Source: Ectocarpus siliculosus (taxonomy: Eukaryota; Sar; Phaeophyceae; Ectocarpales; Ectocarpaceae). Taken from it: DNA of 64,000 bases. The stretch's first letter is position 1; the number at the start of each line of letters is the position of its first letter. Under the pieces are notes generated by a model that made no database searches, was not told the origin of the DNA, and saw only the letters and a list, made by a program, of their open reading frames with translations. The DNA lies in NCBI GenBank assembly GCA_000310025.1, contig FN649742.1:1472100-1536099 (forward strand), written 5' to 3'. Shown piece by piece: positions 55,801 to 64,000 of the stretch. A program made the position numbers and the translations under genes.

Positions 55801-58800
55801 TCGTACCTGGGATACCCTCGAGGAATCGAGGATCCAGTCCGGGCAGCACGGGCACCCGCTTGCCGCGAAGAATATTGCGAACAGCCCCTGGGACACAGAC
55901 AAAATAAAGTCGATCGAGGTTGCGAAGCACAGCACAGACAGTCTCGAAATGGAACTATTTGTTCGTTTTAATGCTTTGGAGCAGCGTGATTGTATACTGC
56001 GGGGCTGTAAGAGCTCTAGGACAGTATCTTCACGCGCTGTAGGTTGTCCCGCTCAGCGCGGCATATTCGATGTGTGTGTTTCCGTCCGGTTACATAGGAA
56101 CGTTCTGATGTACAATGTTGTAGTCCGCAGCATCCCGCCATGTGAAGCTACACTCAGACATCGCTCTCGTGCCGTGTGCGTTCAATTTTGGGCGCAGGTG
56201 CTTTGAGCACAATTGACGATGGCAGAATCACCATCGAGGGCGAAACGACCTTCGCTCATAATACTGCAGGTTTTGGAGGTGAGACAAAGTCGACGGAAAC
56301 GCACCCTCCACCGTTGACCATTCCGATGGAGGGTATGTGGACATGGTTGCTGACCACCCTCGTGAAAGACGCATTTTTCAATTCTTGAGAACAACGAGGA
56401 AAACCCTCAACAGGCGAGTCAAGCTCACGAAAGCCGTCCTGTCACAATGTTTACGGCAATGGGCAGTATGCCCAACGCTGTATCGACGAGAATGAATCCG
56501 AGACTCAAGGGAGAAACGCTGTCACACAGTACACCACAACAGTGTGTGTTTGCGATGAACTTCCGAAGATACATATTTTCGTCACAACCAAAGGGTAAGG
56601 GTCCCATCACTACCCGTTTGGGCCGTCCTTGATTGTAGACGTAGACAACGTCAAAATCGTCTGGAAACAAGCACTTTAGAGCCGCCACTTGCAGCCTCGG
56701 GATCAATGAGAGGAAAGCAAGAGGCTGGTTATCGGGGATCAATATGAACCAGTTTAGTCTTTCGGATATCAAGGAGAACAGGTGTTTCGGAAAGCTTACC
56801 TTAGAAAACTGAGGGCAGACGAGCTCCTGAACGGCTTCTTCGCACTCTAAACATAGTCTAGGACGTTATTAGGCGCAACAACGGCGCCCATAGCAAGAAG
56901 AACGGCAAAAGATACTAGGTTCGAACAGTAACATATTTGTATTCCAGCATAAAAGAGAGGTTTTGGATAGCGTTTCAGACACCAGGTTATCGTGAAAAGG
57001 GGGCGTTGAGAGATATAATCCTCTTCTACATTACCCCCTCCCCCCCCCGCGCCAAGTGGAGGCGAATTGGGCAAACAAGAAGAGGGGTAGACAACCCACG
57101 GAGTGGGTCAAGGTTGTAGATGACGTATGGAAGGGAATCAAAATCGACGAAGTTGAAACGCTGGAAACGGAAGGTCTAGAGGGGTACAAGAAGAAGATAC
57201 CTGTTGCTTTTGCCAAGAGAGAAGAACAGAATCTATGACAAGAAACCAAGGGTAAGGAGGGTCTGGAAGTGTACGGAATGTTGAAAGAAGGAATAGGGTT
57301 CAAGGATTACCTGCAGGGACAAAGCTTAAGGTCAAATTCAGGACCGCGGACATTGGCCTCCGAGAACGTTGACGAAGATGTCGGAAGTTTGACGATGACG
57401 ACGACAAGTTCAAATGTAATTGCGTCTCCGAGTGCGAAGACCGGATTCATGTAGTTGCGGAGTGTTCGTTGTACAAGAAGGAGAGGGAAGTGTACATGAC
57501 TGAGCTGGGAAAAGTAGAAGGAAGGTACAGGGAGATGTTTGAGGCATGGGATAGCCAGGAGAAGACGATAGTTGTACTCGGGCATAGGGAGTGGGTTGAG
57601 AAGGCGAGAAGTGACACCGATAGGATAGATATGTAGACTAGGGAAGACATTTTTGAGCCACCTTTGGCGAAGGAAGGAACGATTTTTTTTCTTGTCTTCG
57701 CTTCGAATCAGCGCTCACAGCACTAGTGCCGTTTATTCCAACCCGTGGTCACACAGAAGGGCCCCTCTCTACCCTCCCCTCCTGCGGTACGTTGCCTTCG
57801 GTTTTTAATGCGAGAAGAGTTCAGCACTCTCTTCCCTCTGTGTACACGTGTACACACGAACTAGCGCTATCCACTAGGCCAGGAGCGGCGGAAGCGAGAG
57901 AAACACTCACTTTGCCAGAAAATCTCGCCTACGCCGGGATTCGAACCCTTGACCTGACCTCTAGCAGGTTTCGAGGATACCAACTAGACCACCGGGGCGA
58001 CCGGTTGTTGGCCATCGGTGATCGGTCGTGTGGGAACAATGCTCCGTCCTCTCGCGTGGTCGATGGTAGAACCGCTAAGGCATGCAAAACATAAGAGTAC
58101 CCCCCCCCCCCCCCAGTTTAGGAGTTCTATTTTGTGTCTGCTAGAGAATAACAAGGCTTAACGGGGTAACCGGTGCTCGACCGACTGGGGGCGCGGCGGG
58201 TCGATGCTCTTCTTCAAACTCTTCTAAGCGTTGTTTTTCGTTGTTGCACCCGTCAGTAGAAGTCCCACAAATTCGATGGTTTTTTTTTTGTTCCCCACCA
58301 CTTACAGGCGGGAGGCGGAGTTGAACCTGTGAAAATTGCCACCAGAATCAGGCATCTTACCGCGTCGTTCAAAGAAAGAAGGAATCAATCGCCTTTGAGA
58401 GACATTGGGTAGAGGTGGCCCTTTTTCACAGGCCGTCTACGTAGAATTGTTTATTTTATGTATGCCAGAGGCGTGTAGAAGAGACAGGGTCGTTCTTCGC
58501 CGTCGACGGAATTTTCGTACGGGGGTTGCCAACAACACTGCCTGGCTAGATACACACGAGACATCGTCCTGTGGGTCTCTTCGTAGCTATGTGTAATGGG
58601 TTTGAGCCCGTGATTCTCTCTCTTGATTTTCTTGGGCGCCGGTATTTCCCGTTCTGTCTACCGTTTGTGCCTAGAACCCAGGTATTTTACCGTTTTTCTT
58701 CCTCTCCTCCCGCTCTCCTTGTGTCTTCGCTCTCCCCGCTCCAACGCACCCCGCCACCTGACTCTGTATTATGCCACCTGTTTCGTACTAACTTTGTCAC

Positions 58801-61800
58801 CAACTGCCTTCTCTGAACTTCGCTGCACCCGAGACCCAACCAAGCGTGTGTGTTTATTGATCGCCGAACGCATTCCGTTGGACAAACACGTTCGTTGAAA
58901 TCATCGATGCACACAGGACACGCATAGCGGTTTCGCTATTGCCGAGGCTTCCCATCACCCATCCATGTACTCGTGATGCCGCGGCTGAGAGGCCGTGTTG
59001 TAGCCACACGTTACATAACTGTCGAAACTATTTTGTGCGCCGCGGTACGTTGTTGCGTCCCTTCCCCAAGGTGCGGTTTACTTGAGCAATTCCAGCCTGA
59101 GCGTCAACGGCACGGCGGAATGGACCAGCAATGCGGTCTTTCCGAACACCTCTGCTACTGAAGAAGGCACTGATGGAGGTGATACGTTTCCCTATTGTCC
59201 GTTTGGTTGGATTTGTGTCAACACCATTGATCGGGCATGTCATGTAGTAGCACGGCATCGTGGAGCAGGGCGGGACGCTCGCTTGGGTGCCGCATGTGGC
59301 GAGCGCTATTTTCCGCTCCCAAAGAGCTATTCTATCCTTCTATGTAAAGACAATCTCCTCGGTGAATGTCGCTCCTTTCAGCCTCCGCATGGAACCAGAC
59401 TCATTGCATTACAGCAGTGCCTCCATTTCTTTGTTTCTCTTGATTACATTCTACATTGATCTTGCATCCACGGATGGGTCCTTGTATTTTTTTTTGTGAT
59501 ATCGCACAAGTCCGGAGTGCAAGGAGGAAACGGAGAGAGCGCCAGGAAACACTACTTGAGCAGTTCTTCCGTTCTCAACGAACCCGATATGTTCCGGTCT
59601 GCGAGAACATTTTGTTTTTTGCTTTCAGGCATCCACTCGCTCAATTAAGTTCCGGTGCAGGTAGGTTCCCCAACAGCCACCTTGGTCACCCTTAAGTCAT
59701 GTTACTGATACATAGAGAGAACGTCGAAATGCAAAGCCGGGGGACTTTCACGTCATTCCCGGGGCAATGCTACCTATGACCAGCCTTGCCGAATACGGAA
59801 GTGTGCGCTGAAATCTGCTGACGGAGGAAACATGATGATCTATTACGCGGCATGCGCCAAACTTTGCGCGTTTGGCAAAAATGGAAAACGCCGACGAACT
59901 GGCGGAGCGCACGAGAAGTCCTACGTTGTTGTTGGATGGAGAACATAAACTTTGCACCTACCCCTCCATAGGTCACCTTGCGTCGAGATATTTTCTTGCT
60001 GTATCTGACCTGGTCGACAAATCCTCCCTGTTACTATTTGTGCCACGGCGGGTTCGAATCCGGGGCAATCATGCTGCTTGCTGTTTGGCAGGTGCGCTGT
60101 ATTTGACCGAAGGGTCGGACGTCGTCATGGATGACGTCAACGCGTCGTTCACGAACAATTCTGCATTCGCGAACGGAGGTAAGATCTGGAATGCAAGGGG
60201 TTTGACGCTCCGCGCTCACACGTCAGTTTTCGATTCTTGCTGCTGAAGTGGCAACAATCACGCCCTCGACATTTGTCCTCCTCTAACCGATGTTTAGCCA
60301 CTACAATTCCCCTAAAGAAGCAACTCCTTTTTAGTTTCTGCTGCATTGGTTTCTCAGTGGTCGTGAGTCACCGGGACCCCGAGACGTGTTTCCTAAGAAA
60401 AACATACACGTAGAAGCACCTGTAGGTCCTGGAACAATAGTCTAGTTCACCAGGTTGCAGTAGTCCAGAAACAACACAGACCGCAAGGGTATTGAGCAAA
60501 GGAAGCCCCCAAACAATAGCAAAGACGCCAGTCGTCGTTGCGACGAGAAAGAAAACTGACGAGCAAAAAGGGTACACGGTGTGCGATAGACAGCTACGAC
60601 AATGACACATTGTCTATCGTCATGACACCCTCACACCCTTGTGAAGGTTTACTACAGGGATGCGTCACCATTTTTAATCAAGAACCTGCTTGAAAAGATC
60701 GAACTTAAATACTCAGTAAAGCGTCGCTGCTGGGCTATCCTGTAGGGGAAATAGAAATCGAGCCTTGAGCAACATAAGAGGTTCTTGAGGCATCTTCTTG
60801 TTGACCCCTGGTACCATTTTCCGCGCAACCTCTCATCACATCTGTCAACAAAATCTGTACTTGAACAGAGCAGAAATCGCCCCTCCTGGGTACACCAAGC
60901 GAGACAGACACATGTGGTGTAATGGCAACATCTAACCTTCGATTCTCCGTATGCGTGCGTTTCTTTTTTCGAGCAAGCTTGTTTGAGAGTCATCTTGCGA
61001 GACCCGCTCTTGTTCCTAACCATGCACGCAGTTGTATGATTTTCTACACGGCAAAGTGCCGGTGCAGCCTTCTCGGCTTTTCTTAAAGCCTCTTCAATCT
61101 CCCTCCAGCGGTGACTTACTTACGCTGTTTGTCTTGCCGGACCGCAAACGCAGGGGCCATAGCAGCGGCGGACGGCTCTTCTTTGACCATCATCGGCCCA
61201 ATATCGTTTGTAAACAACACAGCGGAGGGCAACGGAGGTAAGGACTCACCCGGCAGTTGCATCGACACTGCCATGGGGCGAGAGAGACAAAGAGCTAAAC
61301 GAGAGTGAAGAGGCAATGTTTGTTATCTTTTGTAGACAAGCGTTACTCCTGACATGTATGCTTTTCCGAAGAGTTATAACAAGAAATATGGCGAGGGCAA
61401 CTGGATTGGGACGTTAGGAGTGTGAGCGGGCACGACAATCAGTTTTGCAAATCGAAACTCTTCACCCAGACGCTGTAGTTCGCCGGTCGGTGACGATACA
61501 TAATAAGTTTCATGCCATGGGCATGTTCCAAGTATAGACTGTACATATTTAAGCACTAACTTCTATTGCGAAATGTATCTCTGTCTTGCCGTATGAAACT
61601 GCTCGTTCGTTCGATTGGCAAGGCGCCGTCGCCATGTTCGAGTCGGTGATCGCAACAGGACACGGGATAACCTTCACCGGCAACGAGGCCAACACGGGAG
61701 CAGGGGGAGGGATATATTCGTCTGTGTCTACTGCCTCTATCAACGGTTCAGTTTTCACGGCAAACCAGGCGGTCTGGGGCGGAGGTCGGTGCCAGTTTAT

Positions 61801-63498
61801 CTCTGGGAAATACACTACACATGTACAGATAGATAGTCTGAATAGGGCCCTGATGTTTGTCTCTACGAGGGTGGCGATGAAAAACGAAGAACGAACTGTG
61901 TTCAAAATAACCTTGAAAGATGGCAGACAGAAGATCTACGTCTTCGTTGCTGCAAGCGCCATATTCTCCTGCAACAACAGCAGTGAGGGATACGCCGTTA
62001 CGGGTGCGAAGACGGCTAAGACAACGCCCATGCGTTGAAAACGGCGCGGCGGTGCATCATCGATAAAAAAAGTGTTTGGGCGTCATTTCGCGATCAAGAT
62101 AGCTTGTACTTGCTCGACGTAGTCGTGACGGAATAACCAGTCGGTTTATGAGGTGGTGTCCTCGTCAGCAGGCGTACGTTGGACACCTCACTAAAGACGT
62201 CTACCCGCTACGCTACGTGCTTTTGTTGGACGCTAAACAAAACGGTGATCAGGCATGGCTCTGTTTTCATCAGGCTCGGTTTGGAATGTAGAATCTCCAG
62301 ACGACTCGGGACCCGCAAACACGACCACGTGTGTCTTCGAACGGAACAGCGCCGAAGACGGCGGTGCCATTTACAGCGCCGCAGGCTACGACATAATCAG
62401 CGATTCATGGTTCGAGGACAACATAGCAGGTAAGAAACCGAGCACAAGATCGAGTGGTACATCCTCGCATTAAGAAGAAACAAAAATGGTTCAAGCTCAG
62501 CTGGTCCTCAACATAGAAGCAGTTTAGTTCTTGGAGAGAGACGAACGAACGAAGGAACAGAGGCTGGCCGAGAAACTACATGCGTTTTTTCACCGACAGA
62601 GCTCCAGACACACGTTGTAGATGATTGTCGGTGTAGTTTACCTCGAGGCATGCCACGTAAGCTCTTGGGGTGCTCCGTGGCTCACGCTGACTTGGGTGCC
62701 TCTTCCCCATGTGCCAAGAAGATACAAAAGAAACGCATATATCCTACAGCGTCAGTGCGCAGTAGGTTAAGAATGTTTTAACTCCGTACAGCACTTTGCC
62801 CCGCCGTGAATAAAATAACCTCTTTCTGTGACTAGCAGCCCGAGGAATAATCCGTTGTTTCCTTTTCGCTGTGAAACGCACGCACGAGCTGTACAAGAAT
62901 TACGCGGAAACGAGGGGGTGACGCTGGTCGTGGTTTCAGCTGTTGTTTCACAGATTAAACGAAGCCGAAAGCCTGCGTGCGTCCAAGAACAATGGCGACG
63001 AAGCGAACATGAACTACCTCTCAAGTACCACGCCGCACTGCTCACCTAACCCTTTCCGTCTGTTCCTGGTAATAAATCGACGCAACCAATTGTACCTGTG
63101 TTGCATATGGCAGTTGGATCGCGCGGGGCATACCTCCATTCCGGCCTCCTGGTTAGCTTGGCCGACACCACCTTCGTCGGAAACAGAGCCGGTGCCGCTG
63201 GGCTGGCTGTTGCAAGCCTCGGGATCATGGAGAATGTTACCGACACTACCTTCGAGTCCAACACATATTATTGCCAGTCTGGGCAGTATGGCTACGACAT
63301 CAGCGCGGATGAAGACGAGGTAAATGAAAGTTACCGAGGAACCGACTCTTTACCCAGGCCAGCATACCTTATTTTGTGCTTTCGTCGAGCACACGTGTTT
63401 ATTTTGCAGCAAAAAGCACTCGATGTGAATATTTTCGGCAGGAAACAATCTTAATCTTTCTCGACATTGTAGTCCTGTGGGCAGTATTCACAGCACGG
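49895..63498 (+). CDS. Secreted modular beta-helix protein with PMP-type GGA(I/V)/FxxN repeats (continues to right edge)
   Basis: Exons: 49895-50336, 51425-51505, 53253-53336, 54126-54230, 55215-55298, 56198-56278, 59071-59178, 60092-60178, 61154-61237, 61623-61784, 62274-62429, 63114-63319, and probably 63473-63498 and beyond. The first exon gives a signal peptide (MSTVLKTCVSLLSIVGLAKS) and the start of a right-handed parallel beta-helix, with several N-x-S/T sites. Exons 2 to 9 each encode one 27-36 residue repeat: GAITSRGSTIYIGGNTTFAN is typical. GGA(I/V/L) is rebuilt across each phase-1 junction and FxxN sits mid-repeat, the signature of chlamydial polymorphic membrane proteins and of similar proteins in brown algae. 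Exons 10-12 hold longer modules; exon 12 ends in a Cys-containing acidic stretch. A likely cell-surface or wall protein. No catalytic residues of pectin lyases were identified. An ATG at 49859 is an alternative start. Confidence 0.85.
52582..52662 (+). repeat. tRNA-like (SINE head) fragment
   Basis: It has a box A-like GGTTGGTAACC and box B-like GAGTTCGAATCTC at tRNA spacing. The T-arm has mismatches and no acceptor stem closes, so it is not a functional tRNA gene. It is probably a SINE remnant in an intron of the beta-helix gene. Confidence 0.5.
53470..53705. repeat. GGAAGC/TTCCAT-rich intronic repeat
   Basis: Many interspersed GGAAGC and the near-palindrome TGGAAGCTTCCAT lie in the intron after the module exon 53253-53336. 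It can fold into short hairpins. Confidence 0.65.
57050..57637 (+). pseudogene. LINE (non-LTR retrotransposon) 3' fragment
   Basis: Plus-strand frames encode NKKRGRQPTEWVKVVDDVW and, in another frame, a CNCVSECEDRIHVVAECSLY motif followed by KKEREVYMTELGK and a stop at 57635. A Cys-His motif of this CxC...H..C form near 'ECxLYxxER' is typical of the C-terminal end of LINE reverse transcriptases. The frame breaks and missing RT show a 5'-truncated dead copy. It lies in the 2.8-kb intron before the module exon at 59071. Confidence 0.6.
57682..58002 (-). mobile_element. tRNA-derived SINE, copy 3
   Basis: Same family as copies 1 and 2, with an 8-base tail (T-run 57683-57690). It starts about 45 bp after the LINE fragment's stop codon. 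A small duplication, GTGTACACGTGTACAC, is private to this copy. Confidence 0.9.
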
Positions 63499-63960
63499 GT
63501 AAAGTTGTGGAAATCACTCGACCTGTGATTTCGCAGCCGTTCTTGCTGCTGTCTTTCGCCTTGCTAGCCATGCCCGTCAGGGATTGAACGTTAAGTGCAC
63601 TAACGCCCCGCCTCGCTCGCGTCCCCGCTTGACAGGTTTCCGGAACCTGTCGATTCGACGAAGTCTGTACAGGCTGCGCTGTCTCATGTGCAGAGATACC
63701 GGAGAGTGTAGTCGTCGCCAACGACGCCTTCGTGCCCATGTGTGAAACGGTGCGTATGTCTAACCAACGCGGCGGGCGCCGTAAGAGTCGCAAGGCGTGG
63801 TTCCATCGAAAGGAGGGCGAGATTTACGTGTTTTTACCCACTGCAGCTATTACCACCTTCGTACGCCTTGTCAATGCCGATGGAATTAGCGCTCCCAGCG
63901 GATAGCTCTCGACAAAGACTCCCCTCAGTCAACTACCGGGTGAGGGCCGGGTAGAGGCCC
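63473..63960 (+). CDS. Probable further 3' exons of the beta-helix gene (unresolved)
   Basis: After the exon ending 63319 there is a possible 26-nt exon (63473-63498, donor GTAAAG). Two later acceptors, at 63693 and 63847, open frames such as PESVVVANDAFVPMCET. Phases cannot be fixed with the sequence available before the right edge. Confidence 0.3.
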
Positions 63961-64000
63961 TTCCCCGTTCAATTTGACCATCCGTCCAAGTGGTTAGTGT

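Noticed and set aside
56425-56772. 115-codon minus-strand frame in a beta-helix gene intron
   Set aside because: No start context, no partner exons and no recognised family.
60040-60070. GGGTTCGAATCCGG as a tRNA gene
   Set aside because: Only a box B-like match. No cloverleaf closes and no box A is at the right distance.
61966-62010. Extra beta-helix exon (AIFSCNNSSEGYAVTG)
   Set aside because: It resembles a module and has a donor, but its acceptor gives the wrong phase relative to the exon ending 61784. Left out of the model.

Overview
This is nuclear DNA from an intron-rich, GC-rich eukaryote. A brown alga (Ectocarpus-like stramenopile) is the best guess. The evidence is an IFT gene (flagellated cells), many GTGAG-type introns of 0.3-1.5 kb, a secreted PMP-type beta-helix gene of the kind common in brown algae, and neighbouring genes that often switch strand. 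The taxon is inference: no marker gene is present. There is no bacterial operon, CRISPR array or rRNA. All exon models were made by eye from splice sites, reading phase and protein-family conservation.

Layout. 1-2865: minisatellites and a Ty3/gypsy fragment, apparently inside a long intron of the next gene. 2866-10312 (-): IFT74, 3'-incomplete. 10313-12897: divergent intergenic region with a 174-bp inverted repeat. 12898-16663 (+): polyQ EF-hand protein, complete. 16664-19513: tail-to-tail intergenic region. 19514-25330 (-): Sti1/Hop-like TPR protein, interrupted by an assembly gap. 25331-27194: spacer with a MITE. 27195-35803 (-): complete CLN3 (battenin) homologue whose first intron holds a 5.3-kb LTR retroelement (29973-35317). 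35804-40131: MITE, SINE, a DEAD-box-like fragment and a possible upstream exon. 40132-43631 (+): unrecognised multi-exon gene. 43700-48772 (-): complete DUF218 membrane protein. 49895 to the right edge (+): a secreted modular beta-helix protein with at least 12 exons.

Mobile and repeated DNA is abundant. It comprises the LTR element with apparently identical LTRs and a broken pol, a tRNA-derived SINE family (three copies), a LINE 3' fragment, several inverted-repeat elements, and a dispersed 12-bp motif, CTACTGCTGTAG, present at least 15 times. The LTR element sits inside one copy of that motif, and two gene introns begin in copies of it.

The genes do not form one pathway. They cover intraflagellar transport, calcium sensing, chaperone docking, lysosome/vacuole membrane function, a DUF218 enzyme-like protein and a cell-surface beta-helix protein. 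The points most worth a second look are the modular one-repeat-per-exon gene, the motif family, and the young retroelement that lacks an intact pol.
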